Part shown: piece after piece, positions 11,547 through 22,438 of the stretch
Position numbering within the stretch: the stretch's first letter is position 1
Layout of the letters: each line of letters opens with the position of its first letter
Origin: Clavaria fumosa
Taxonomy: Eukaryota; Basidiomycota; Agaricomycetes; Agaricales; Clavariaceae
Assembly: GCA_951802425.1 (NCBI GenBank)
Contig: OX637797.1
Location: forward strand, 2,604,001-2,668,000
Length of the DNA stretch: 64,000 nucleotides
Direction: 5' to 3'
Position numbers and translations under genes: made by a program
Notes under the pieces: model-generated
Told to the model about the DNA's origin: nothing
Database searches by the model: none
Seen by the model: only the letters and a program-made list of their open reading frames with translations

Positions 11547-14500
11547 CTACGTAATGAAGTCTACAACCCCTCGTCGCGGAGAAATCACCGCGACGGCTTT
11601 GCTTCTCCACTCGAAGGGTGATCCTCCGTCGTACGCCGCCAAATCTGCTGTTTCCTCATTCACACCCTGCAATCCTACCAAACTTTCCAAATTCGTCGAG
11701 GCCAGCTCATACACATCCCGTTTTGTGAGCCGTCCGTTAGACTCCATCGCGGCCTGTGATTATCATGCATGTGGTCATCCGTCGCAAGCACAGACCCTTG
11801 CAAATTGAACTTACCCATATCAGATCAAAACGAGTATTTCGCGCTGCCCACGCCTCACGAACGCCGACGCCGACGGTCACCTTGTGCTCGAGCAGCTTCA
11901 CTAGCGTTGTATCATTCGTTAATGGCGGGCCTCCCAATCTATTACATCGTCAAAAACAATGGCAGAAATCACGGAATAAAAGAACGAGCATCCTGCTTTC
12001 GCTCCAGGTTGCAGGATATGGCCTTAAAGGTTTCAGGATCACTCCCACTCCAGCGTTACCTGCATGGCCATTGAAATATGTGACAATGGCGGAACCACCA
12101 ACTCGACGGTACGACTCACTGATCTCACTGGCTAACAAATGCGCTTCCGTCGCGCCTGAAAACACCATCCGTATCGTGCTGCCGAACCTGTCTTCGATGT
12201 CTGTTTTCAGTCCCAACAGTGCCGCCATGATGTCTGCGCTGCTGACATCCACAACGAGTGGTATGATGCCCTACTTGCAAGTCTCATCAGCCCCGCATAA
12301 TCAGTGGCGTCCGAATTCGTTTGCTAACCCGCGCAGCGCGCCCGAACCACAAGCCTGTCTCTGTCTCACTTCTTTCCCAGCCTTCAAGCAGTCGTCTTAA
12401 TCCCGTGATGGTCTGGCTGACACTGATGTCGGTGCGGTGCCATGGTCGTCCGATGGCGACATGCAGAGCAGCAACCTCTTGCACGACCGCGCCCGTCTCC
12501 AATACATGAGCGGATCCTGTCCGGAAAACCGCAGAGAGACCACCAATGACCTCTGAGCTGCCGCCAAAGAAGGAGCGCCGATGTAACGACGAAGTCGCCG
12601 TGGTCACTCCAGATCGATGGGCCAGTCTGCCAAGAGAAAGAACGATCAGCGATCCGCACAGTATGGAATGACTTTCGCTCAATCTAAGCGAGGGGAAATA
12701 AAAGATGCCCTACAGTGCATTCCGCGTCTCGAATCGGAGACCGTCTACCGCTCGGACAATGCCGCCTGGATCGCCGAGGACAAGTGGCACGTTGGACGTA
12801 AACGCATCATACAGCCGCCCGTCTCCAGTCGAAGGCTCTGAGGCGATTTCCTCTAGGCCCAAAGGCGACCCGAAAGTCATGAGGCCTGGTACAATAGACC
12901 CTCCGTGGAGATCTAGCTTCTCGCCAGCGCTTGTGTCGAAACAAATCTCCTCATCGGTCACACGAAGAATTTTTCCCTTTTCCACAACCACAGTTGACAT
13001 TTTACCCGCGTCTGCAGACATCACTTCCAAGATGCCGCCGTCTGAGGTCCTTGTCCACAGTTCCTTGACATTCTGGAAGACGACACGGCCACCGTTGACC
13101 CGGCCTTTCAACGGCGGTAGGCCCTCCCATCTCACCGCTTCCTTTCGCTCGAGATCCCAATCTGGCACTACAGGCACCTCCCGCCAGATCGGTGCTTCTT
13201 TGCCTTTCCCCACAAGCACACCATCTCGCGGTCCCCCTTCGTCTTCTGGAACCGGAATCTGCAGTATACCGTCGATCCAAACATTCACGGGTGTTGCCCC
13301 GAGCTGCAACGGATGCGAGTCCCAGAGGACGACGTCTGCATCTGCCCCCTCACGCAGGATTCCGATCCGATGTGACAAGCCTGCTGCAGCGGCAGGCACG
13401 GAGGTCACGGATGATAGCGCCAGATGAGGAGGGAGATTGTAGTAATGGGCTTGCTGTGCTTCATACAGCAAGTACCGAGAGTTGAGGACTGGATGATGAG
13501 ACTAGCCAAACTCGTCTGTTAAAGGATAGAGGATAGGGGGGAAATGCATCTCACTGTCATCGCTACCGGGATACCGTTGTCGGCCAGGACACGTGCTGCA
13601 TGCTCTGACCCGCGGTACGTCTGCCGTTGTTCACTAGAAGAAGCAGTCGAGAATTGAATCAACGCTTTCAATCAATCAAGGGCTCACCGATGGTTATGGA
13701 CGGAGAGGGCGACAACGGGAGTGCCACCCCAGCTTGCAAACGCCACAGTTGAGTCGGATGTCAGGGCGCAACAGCAACGTTCTCACGTTCGGTTCAGAGC
13801 GTCGGGTATAATCCACGCCTCAGCAGCTTGATGTAGCGACGCAATGGGGAACTCGAACTCGTTTGATATCTGCCCCGAAGAAGGATACGATGCAACCATG
13901 CGCTGTAAACCCTCAATAGTAGCACTCACCCGTACGAGGGTATCAAGATCCACAACCTCAGAACAATGGCTCGAGACCTAAACTGCGGTGGTCAAGCACG
14001 TGGAGAGCAGTTGCATAGAGATGATGTGACCTTGACCCGTCCACGCAAAACGTCGACCAACGCCTCCCATTCCGCGCTTTCCGGGAAAGAGCCCAGAGAC
14101 TCCCACTGATCCGCTTCGACCTTGCTACAAAAGACGTCTTGGGCGAGCTTGATTTTGCGTGCTTCGTTATACGCGAAGCGCAGTGCCCAAGCGATGTCCA
14201 TTCGCGTTCCGTGACGATGGCGCACGTCTTCCCCGCAAGCTTGTCTTTGTGGTCAAGCGACGATGAGCCACGATCACCCGCCGGAAGTGGAATATACCTT
14301 ACTTCATATGCCGCCAAGGAACACGTGAAACTGCGTAATCTCGGCTTCCATTGAGGTTGAACGGGGGCTCTATGACCATTGAGGATGGTGACCGTTCAGA
14401 CGTCCTGCGGGGTTTCACCATGAAGGCTTGTCCCCCTGCATCGCATATCCATGTGTTCAGTGCACTCTCGGCCACAAGGAAGCGATGCGTTCACCTATGA

Positions 14501-15188
14501 CATTTGCACTGCCTGGTTGTGCTTGCATCGACGTCACGCCTCCCGCGATAGCGAGCCGGAAGGCATCGTCATGGGTGTTGAAACCGTCGATGCTCCTCAG
14601 CCAAGGCAAGACAGGTCCGTTCGACGAGTCAACGTCCCAAGCGCCAGCCATGGCTGGAGCACTCAGCAGGCCAACGTTGGAATGGAGGTCCACTGCTCGG
14701 TCTGAGCTTCAGCAAGTTCTCATCTGACCGCGCTTACCTAGTCCTGGTGTGATCCAGCCGCGTTGCGCATTCACGACGGTCGCATTACGCAAACCAGCGA
14801 TGCGACCTGCCGGAATCTGTCCGATAGCTCTGACAAGCCCATTCTCAAGCAGTATATCTCCGTGTACCACCTCAGTCCCGTCGTCCTTTCCCGTCCAGAT
14901 GGTCGCGTTCCGGATGAGCGTGGGCGTTGTGCCAGGCTCGAATCTATCCGAGATTTCTCTCTCGAGAAAGTCGTGTGGCGGACTGGGGACGGCTTTCAGA
15001 AACGTACATCGCGCTTGAATCTTCTGGATGTCGATATGAGGGCCTCTGAAATAGCTGAAGAGTATCCTCCGTGGCCAGAATGATGCAAGGACGAAGCTAT
15101 ATCCGACGATAACCCAGGAGACGAGCCACAGAATGCAAGTCTTCGTCTGACAGCGCTTTAGCGATACTCCATACCTTTGGGAGGACAT
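11547..15188 (-). CDS. Membrane-anchored tandem amidohydrolase-like protein
   Basis: Large fungal amidohydrolase-superfamily protein of about 900 residues in many small exons. After MSSQRYGVSLKRC comes one membrane segment (CILWLVSWVIVGYSFVLASF), so it is probably a type II anchored enzyme. Module 1 runs from LIRNATIWTG through GWITPGLVDLHSNVG, SGGVT-like GGVTSMQAQPGSANVIG, QACGED...GTRMDIAWALR, SSHCSEVVDLDTLVR and FPIASLHQAAEAW to RIGILREGADADVVLWDSHP. Module 2 starts near 13150, has PGLMTFGSPLGLEEI where a metal-binding DxHxH would be expected, and continues through VTTATSS, GGPPLTNDTTLVKLLEH and AWAARNTRFDLIW to the stop at 11547. The junction near 11950 is uncertain: a 42-nt intron to a GGGAG acceptor is the only fit I found. 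The substrate is unknown. It could be a pseudoenzyme or a binuclear enzyme with altered ligands. Confidence 0.8.
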
Positions 15189-15810
15189 GATAGTTTCCAC
15201 CAACTGTTGGTCGTTCCGGATGCTTGACGATGTGCACGTTGTCCCCACGCGCGTGAGCCTAATCTATGCGTTCCACGTTGCTTTGCGTACCCGATTGATC
15301 TCAGAACAGAACTGACACTCAAAAAACAGCGCCGAACCAATTCAGGCAGACCGATTATTCAGATCGTGGATGACGTATATTTAACATGCAGTCGACGGCT
15401 GTCTGAGCGACAACGTACATTGCCAAAACCACCATCACATCTTTTGATACATAGCCTGAGGTACATAATTTTTTCTGGTTTTGAATGTAATATAGCTGTG
15501 TTGAATCTGACTCCAAATCCGCGTTGAAGTCGCTCACTGCAGAGTCCTCCGTATCGTGCATGCAGCAGGAATAACACGTGGTCGGGTTTACTGTAAATCA
15601 ACAGTGCGCCACACCTCCCAACATCATGGAAAGTCAAAATACACCAATATTTGGTTGGCAGATTGATTGGTTCTGCAGGCCAAGTCATATTCTTTGAAGT
15701 GCCGTCCACCTCGACAGCAGTTTTACACTCATGATGTAATTGAGTCGATTGTGCATTCAGAAACATCAAAGGATGTGTGACATCAGTGTATTGGTCAAGT
15801 CCTCTCCCAA
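15189..15810. other. Intergenic region between REB1 3' end and amidohydrolase 5' end
   Basis: 622 bp containing the promoter of the minus-strand amidohydrolase and the 3' flank of REB1. Only short shadow frames are present. I see no gene, repeat or RNA. Confidence 0.45.
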
Positions 15811-18206
15811 TTAGACATCATCGTCGTCGTCGTCGCCGTCGGGGGCTGAAAGTGCAGCAGATTGCAAATGAGCCGAGTCATTGCTCTTGCTGTTTCCCTC
15901 ACCAAGAGGGAAAGAGGCCGGTGACACAGATTCTTCATCCGATGCAGTAGCCTCTACAAATGCAGCACTTTTAGGTCGCTTCGTCTTGGAGGGAGATGGA
16001 GGGGGAAGCTGAGATTTCTTGAGCCTCAAGATGTCCATGATCTCTAGGAGGGGATAAAGATGTGCATCTACGGAGATAGGAAGTATCCAACCTTGGTGCG
16101 TCATCTCCTCCCAGCCTTTGACGCTCCTCTTTAATGTGTACCAGCGCCTCTGTAAACAATGTGCACTCCATAAGTTCCACGCGTCGTCGGGGAGTGTTTT
16201 CCAGTCAATTTCGGTATCATCCCGCACGTTCAAGGAGTCAATCCTGTATAAATGAGGGTTACAGATCGGCGAGAATACGAATAGGAGATACACACTTGTG
16301 TACCAGGATGTATGCGTCCCGTTGGCTCCACCTTGGCATTGTCCCGTCGTTCTTGAATTTCTTACTTAACCCATCTGTCCTGTGATAAGTGACACGGGTG
16401 ATTGTCGGCGAATGAAACAAATAGTTTGGGCCACCTTGACCACCTACCACTTTATCCTACATTGCTGTCTACCCCTCTTTCCTCCCAGTCTCTCGCTTAC
16501 TCGACCCCAGAATACGTCGTTGTCAAGATTTTTCCCCCGCTTGATGGTCATTTCCGTAACAATGTTGATCAATTCATTCTCCTCTTCTTTTGACCAGGGA
16601 CCTGGAGAAACAGATCAGACATGGTGACATAATTGCCAGGTAATTAATTAATTACTCACCGGACCGGCGCTTCTCGCGATTGATGATATGGTTCCTATAT
16701 CTGTCCCGGCAATCGGAGGCCGTTCGTCCCACCTCAGCGCTCACTTTCTCCCATTGCTGTCCCAGACGGAAGACAGCGCTGCCAATTAGCCGGTGAGAAT
16801 CTGCCAAATCGTTATCTCGCAGTCCGAGACTTACTCTTGAAGCTTGGCATCGTTCTCTGGCTTCCAGTCGCCTTGCCGCCCCAAAGGATTATAAGCCCTA
16901 CGAACGTAGTGATAAACGGCGATGATGGGTCGTAGGGGCACCGCATTTGCTACAGGACAGGTCAGACGCGTTTCCGTCACAACGAAAGATGGGATATACT
17001 AATTTCAATCCAGAAGTCGTCGTCTTTGGCTTTGCTGCGTCCAGCAAAGATAACTTTTTCCAGTAAGTCGTCCATGCTGAGCTGCCTTTGCTTTGGGTCG
17101 TAGTAGCATGAGCGTCAGTTCATCTGGATGTCTGATCATGACGACATACATGTCTATAGCGCTCAATCGCGTTTCTAATTTGCTGCTCCTCGAATGCCGA
17201 AAATCTTCCCTTCTTGTAATCAAGCCCTAGCGCACCATTAAACGGTGTCAACTGAACCGATGTAGGAGTGCACACCCTGTGTCTTGACAAGTTCTGCAAG
17301 CTTATTTGCGGTCATCCATTTATTTGCCAGTAGGTGAGCATGATCAACGTCCGCTAACGCCGATGTTGGAGGCAAAGTAGGTTTCTCGTGCACTCTATTG
17401 GGTGGCAAGGGCCCTGTGCTGCCTCTTGGAAGTGAAGAGGGTTGACCTACATTAGAAGTCTCCCCTTTTTGAGGCTCTCCATGTGATACAGCGATGGGCG
17501 GCCCGCCACTGGCAGCAACAGCAGCGTCTCCCAACGTTTTGATAACGCTGGCGATTCTTGTCATGTCGAGGCTCTGTATGGCACGAAGGATGTCTTCGTT
17601 TGAGCCATATGCAAAGTCTGGAAGCGTGTCGAGAAGAGCAATATTTGTTTCAGGATGCCGTACAAATGGTGGGACTTGAGGATACTCTTGTGGAAACATG
17701 TACTGGGGAAAAGGGGAAGCGTGGACATTGAAGTCATGGGGGAGATATGAGGCGCTGGACATGTATTGAGGATGGGGTTGCAACGTCTGAGAAATTCCAA
17801 GAGCAGTGGCGGCATCAAAAGCAGAATACGTTTGCGCATGCTCGTCCGCATGAAACTCTGAATGTGAATCGATCGTAGTAGGCGAGTGTAAACTCCGCGC
17901 GTCGCTCGCCTCTCGATGTCCGGCTTTCTTTCTCTTGCTAGACCTTTTCTTTGTCTTTTGAGACGCGATTGGCTCAAGAGTTTCGCGCGACTGCAATGCA
18001 ACATCGGGGCTCGTCCTCGTTTTCTTGTGATGTCTCCTCTCCTTTACGGTTAATTGATCGCTAGCGATGTCGTCTCGCGATCGTTTCTTCTTCCTCTTGG
18101 AAATTTGCTTAGAGGTGGTTGGGTGAGAAACATCGAAACCGGTGAGGACGACATCATTCACTGCTTCAAGTTGTTGGGAGTCAGTGTTCCAGGTTAGCCT
18201 TGCCAT
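15811..18206 (-). CDS. REB1: REB1/TTF-I-type Myb DNA-binding protein
   Basis: General regulatory factor with Myb/SANT repeats, known in yeasts to bind rDNA terminators and many promoters. The start is ATG at 18204-18206. Exon 1 (to about 17280) encodes a disordered region with basic NLS-like runs (KRKKKRSRDD, KTKKRSSKRKK) and ends before GLDYKKGRFSAFEE. Downstream exons encode the conserved core: FWIEIS, RPIIAVYHYVRRAYNPL, QQWEKVSAEVGRTASDCRDR, PWSKEEENEL, DVFWGRVSERMGGKRGRQQC, then IDSLNVRDDTEIDWKTLPDD and SVKGWEEMTHQ. This order of SANT repeats is the REB1 signature. The C-terminus is acidic and ends in a run of seven Asp and Val. It lies 116 bp downstream of the CCDC97 gene on the same strand. 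Confidence 0.88.
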
Positions 18207-18322
18207 TAGAGTTTAGGGTCGGTTAAGACGTGAAGTGTACAAAATGGCGACGTGACGTTCTTGATAATGCGTGACCGTGACAGAATGTACAAATTTAGAA
18301 AATATTTCCCATATCCCAAAAC

Positions 18323-19075
18323 CTATTCTTCAGGGTCTTCAGCATCAAACCAGCGCTCTTCCGCCTCCCTGTCCTGTGTGTCGAGCGCTTCGTTCCAGTC
18401 AACAGAGTCGTAGTCAATGTACTGTTGTTCTGCGAATTAAAGAGCGAGACCTGGAAGATACAGCGCCCAACTCACATCAAGCAGGCCGTAGATGAACTTC
18501 TCTCGCACAAGACGTTCAAAGTCGGCCTTCATATCCTCAAGAGGCTCCGGATTGTGCCCCTCGTCGGCGTCGGTATCCATCTCTTCCTCGGAGAAGAAAC
18601 GACCCCCCAGTGAATGCACTGCGACACTGGCTCGCTCTCGTCGTATACTCCTCACCCTTTGTGCCTCCCTCTCTTCTTCATAATCACCCAACAATGTGCC
18701 GAGCTTCCCTACATGTCCCTTTTGCCCTTGTAGAAATTGTTTCTCGACCCACTCTTTCTCATCTCTTCCTTCTTCTTGTCCAAGTTTCTCGCGACCGGGC
18801 CACAGATGTGGCCATGTACTTCGTGCCGAAACAAAGCTTAGTTCACCTGGCGCAGACAACGCATACTTGAGGCGGCGATTGCGGACAGAGACGATCTGAG
18901 TGCGCTGTGTAGGCGAGGTGATCAACGAGAAGTGAGACTGGAGATGAGGAGGCAAATGGTGAAGGTGACATTGCAGAAAAGCTACTGGGTCAGACGAAGG
19001 CAAAGGCGAGTAGCCTGCAGGGAGACCGAGATAGCTCAAGATGGCGTATTCATGCAACTGTTGAAAGTCTTCCAT
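18323..19075 (-). CDS. CCDC97-domain (DUF2052) protein
   Basis: Two exons, 18476-19075 and 18323-18421, joined in frame at GAT|GTGAGT, give 232 residues. The C-terminal half carries the CCDC97 signature: RRERASVAVHSLGGRFFSEE, then FERLVREKFIYGLLD, then YIDYDSVDWNEALDTQ and DREAEERWFDAEDPEE at the very end. Human CCDC97 is reported to associate with the SF3B part of the U2 snRNP, so a role in splicing is plausible but inferred. The N-terminus is helical with no clear domain. It is divergent from the C2H2 gene with 84 bp between starts, so the two probably share a promoter. Confidence 0.78.
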
Positions 19076-19159
19076 TTGGTTGTGGCTGAAGAGGCCATCG
19101 CCTACTGATTCGAGTAACGCTTCGACACCCTCGCAATTTTAACCGTAGAACAAGGACGG

Positions 19160-20273
19160 ATGACCGACCTGTCCTCCTCGCCGTCAGCTGGCCAAGCTCA
19201 CCATTGTCGCTGGGCATGGTGTCGTCTAACGTTCCAGTCCTCCTCTGAACTTAGACGCCATGTGATTCACGACCACGTCGAAAATGCCTCTCCAGTAAGA
19301 CGCGGCGACCTAGCCATCCTCAGACGGTTGGAACGTCTTCCAACTGTCGCGCAGCATCTACGAGACGAGTTGTCATCTAGTGGACGGAGGCTATCCATCC
19401 ATCCCGAGCCTTACGCCACCTCCGCATTCGTGCCAACTGTCCAAAACCCACCAACGTCTGGATTGCTCATAAGTCCAACGGCGCACACCAGCAATACCCC
19501 TCCTGGATCCGACCCGCAGGTATCGAAACACTCTCCGAGGGTGGTCTCAACCGCGTTCAGTTTGCAGATGCCCGAAGTGCTAAATGGTGCCAGTGAGGAG
19601 TCAACATCACAATCTCTGCGCGCCAGGAGTGAAGAAGAAGGTATACATTTGTTGCCCGATCACAATGAAGTTTACTTAGCTTGTCTCAGAGTCAGACTCG
19701 AAGGAGAGTATGGCGGTTGAAATGCAATTGACGCAACACTTGGAGAACGGGGATATGGTGTGCGCAGTTGACCCCGACGAAAGGCGCGAGAAACTTGTTA
19801 CTCATAATTCGGACCAACAAGAAATTATTCCAACGTGCGCATTGACAGGCAACAACTCTAAGCTCGCCCCGCACACTACAAAGAAAGAGAAGCAGCGCAA
19901 AGAGGAGTCTGAAAACACTGGAGTCCACATAACTAACCCACAGTCCCGTCTGCAAAGCCCGTCACACATCGAAGAATTCATATCCTTACCCCGGGCACGG
20001 TCTTCCCGGTCTCCTGCCCCGTCCAAGACACGCACTTCGTCCGTCGCATCACCTGTTGCACAAGAATCCAATTTACAAGCTTGCCACGAGCACTCTCCGT
20101 CATCTCCGCCAGCACCAGCAGTAATGCTAGATTTGCAAGCTGACATTTCACCATCACAGGGTTCAGTGAGCGAAAGCAACGAATCTGCCCTCAATGATTC
20201 CAGTGTACCCCTACATTTTATGTTGCGCACGCAGGCACCGTATCAGAGTCAATGGAGCTTCAGCAGCCAGTAG
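19160..20273 (+). CDS. Single C2H2 zinc-finger protein, disordered
   Basis: About 350 residues in two exons; the intron starts at the GTATAC donor near 19641 and ends before AGTCAGACTC. One C2H2 finger lies near the N-terminus: CRWAWCRLTFQSSSELRRH followed by VIHDH, with C-x4-C spacing as in GLI/ZIC-type first fingers. The rest is low-complexity Ser/Pro/Gln sequence with no second finger. A nuclear DNA- or protein-binding role is inferred from the finger alone. I cannot name an orthologue. The stop at 20271-20273 is followed by the E-box cluster. Confidence 0.72.
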
Positions 20274-20387
20274 ACATTTAGAAGTGTTGAAGAAGTACCA
20301 TTGAGAATTTGTCAGGATTGCTTACATAAGCAGGCTGGAAAGGCCAGGAAAGGATTGCAAAAGAGTTGCGGGAAGACCACGGATGAG

Positions 20388-20460
20388 TCACGTGACCCGA
20401 ATGGGTGGCAGATTATGTAATGGGAAAATCACGTGACCCGGGCCTGGGCGCATCACGTGA
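20388..20460. promoter_or_regulatory. Cluster of three TCACGTGA E-box palindromes
   Basis: Perfect TCACGTGA octamers occur at 20388-20395, 20429-20436 and 20453-20460. The first two share the flank ACGTGACCCG. CACGTG is the core for bHLH factors of the Cbf1/USF type. Forty-eight bases downstream lies TATATA, so this is a good candidate promoter reading to the right. Confidence 0.6.
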
Positions 20461-20619
20461 CGCACGGGTCCGAGCGTGGGAACGCCGGCAACTCCCGAAG
20501 CGTTCGCTATATATACTTTGTCCATTTCTTACTTGTGTCCTTTTCCCCTTATGTTAGTATCGTCATCATTGACCTTACATTAAGTTGTGTGAGTGTGAGA
20601 CTAAGTCTGACAGAATTCA

Positions 20620-20822
20620 ATTGACAAGAAAAATATAGGCTGAGACACAGTAAATGATGGTCAGGCAGCACAATTGCAACCTATTGCCCTGTGGATGGCT
20701 GCCTGGTAGAAATGGGGGACTGGTGCATTGGGGTTATATCCTGCAAAGTGAGAGGTAGCATACTACATTTGTTAGGGCATGCTTGGGCTGTGCAAGAGAG
20801 ATAGAGATAGATTGTGCAACTC
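20620..20822 (+). repeat. Dispersed repeat, copy 1
   Basis: Begins with attgacaagaaaaatatagg and shares blocks in the same order with 26703-26910. These include gattgcaacc/ttgcaacctattgccctg, gatggctgcc, gggactgg, gctgtgcaa and attgtgc. Divergence is interspersed with small indels, as in an old transposon-derived family. It has no coding capacity. Confidence 0.7.
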
Positions 20823-21203
20823 AGTCAGCAGTTCTACCCCAATTTGCACTGACATTTGTTTCGTTCACAGGATCACGTTATTGCCATATTGGGTGATGTC
20901 CTGCCAATAGACAAGATCGCCACAGGAGAAATAGAGCAACGAGGCTCGCCAAGTGGTAGATCAGCCTCGACGACGTTTCACTCGTTTCCCCATCTCCCTA
21001 ATGAAACACAGGTACATATTTTTTAAGCCAAACAAGTAACAAATGGCGTGCACAAATGACTTTTATCTACCCACCGACTCTACTTCCTTCTCACCTTGCT
21101 CGATCAGGCACCCAACACGACATTCAAGATTCTATCGATCAATCGTTGAAGGGTAAGACAGGATACACGAAGCTCACCAGCCTATGATTGACCGAACATG
21201 TAG

Positions 21204-22130
21204 ATGCGTGCATGTCACCTACAGCCTTATGAATTGCGAGCTCAGCATTATGAGAATCCCGCTGGCAGACTCTTGCTCGAATTAATGGCACGCAAGAAGA
21301 GTAACCTTGCAGTCAGTGTAGATGTTACGAAAAGCAGCGAGTTCCTTAGAATCGTCGACGTTGTCGGGCCCGAAGTCTGTCTTATCAAGGCATGCTAAAG
21401 CACGTCCGCTTGCTGCTCCTCACGGACTTACAGTTTCCCCATGTTACAGACGCACATTGACATAGTAGAGGATTTCGATTCGACAGTCGTCCAACAGCTA
21501 CGGGAACTCAGCTTAAAGCACGACTTCATGATCTTTGAAGATCGGAAATTCTCCGACATAGGTCAGTCTCAGTCGTCTGTTACTTTGGTTCGGCCTCAAC
21601 ATCAATCAGGGAGTACCGTCGCTCTCCAATATTCTTCTGGTCTATACAAAATTGCCAGTTGGGCAGACATCACCAACGCGCACCCAATTCCCGGTCCCTC
21701 TATTGTAACAGGCTTGGCCCAAGTTGGGTTGCCCCTGGGCCGAGGCCTGTTACTCCTGGCGGAGATGAGCACGCAAGGTTCACTAGCCCGTGGTTCCTAC
21801 ACCGAAGAAGCCGTCCGTATGGCCCGTGACCACCGCGATTTTGTCATCGGCTTCGTTGCGCAGCGTCGCATGGAAGGAGTCGCCAGCGCAGATGCGTCGT
21901 CCGAGGATTTTTTGGTTTTCTCGCCTGGGGTCAGCCTCGACGCTCGCGGCGACGGGAAAGGACAACAATACAGATCCCCCAGAGAGGTGGTTTTAGATTC
22001 CGGTTGCGATGTCATTATCGTTGGAAGAGGCATCTATGGTGGTGGACAAGATACGGAAAGAATTCGAGCGCAAGCCCGAAGGTATAGGGATGAGGGTTGG
22101 AATGCTTATCTTGAGAGAATCCAGCAGTAG
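21204..22130 (+). CDS. URA3: Orotidine 5'-phosphate decarboxylase
   Basis: Last step of de novo UMP synthesis: decarboxylates OMP to UMP in the cytosol. Exons 21204-21389, 21450-21561 and 21610-22130 give 272 residues, the normal fungal length. Motifs in order are [32 protein letters not shown], the catalytic [48 protein letters not shown] and [13 protein letters not shown]. Intron 1 has a GC donor (AAG|GCATGC), since no GT is available at that boundary. The start ATG at 21204 gives a short N-terminus before [17 protein letters not shown]. An upstream coding exon is possible but not needed. It is convergent with DOM34. Confidence 0.95.
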
Positions 22131-22438
22131 TCTGTTCTTCACCGGCTGATATCTTACCTTGCGATGAAATATGAAGTCAGAAACAGTGCTACCTTTTGAA
22201 TTCGGTAAGACAGGTTACGATTCGTACAGCTACAGCGTGTCAGATCTGGTGGCAAGCCTATACTGTACGAAGGGCGCCAGTACAGTTTTCATGCATGTCT
22301 CAAATATTTCTTCTAACTCCGTCATTTTTGCTGCTTTACGTGTCCCGGTACGCGTCCCGGTACGTGGAAATCGCTGACGTGTTAACGGAGTTCAGTCTGA
22401 AGACCATGGACGATCAGCTTGCACCACTTCAGAGCACC

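Larger units (their letters stand above)
20274..21203. other. Intergenic region: E-box cluster, TATA, dispersed repeat, URA3 leader
   Basis: About 930 bp with a layered structure. It holds three TCACGTGA palindromes (20388-20460), a TATATA at 20508-20513 and a pyrimidine-rich stretch (20520-20560) that looks like a start-site region. Copy 1 of a dispersed repeat follows (20620-20822), then about 380 bp of unassigned sequence before the URA3 start. No open frame here is convincing. Confidence 0.5.
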
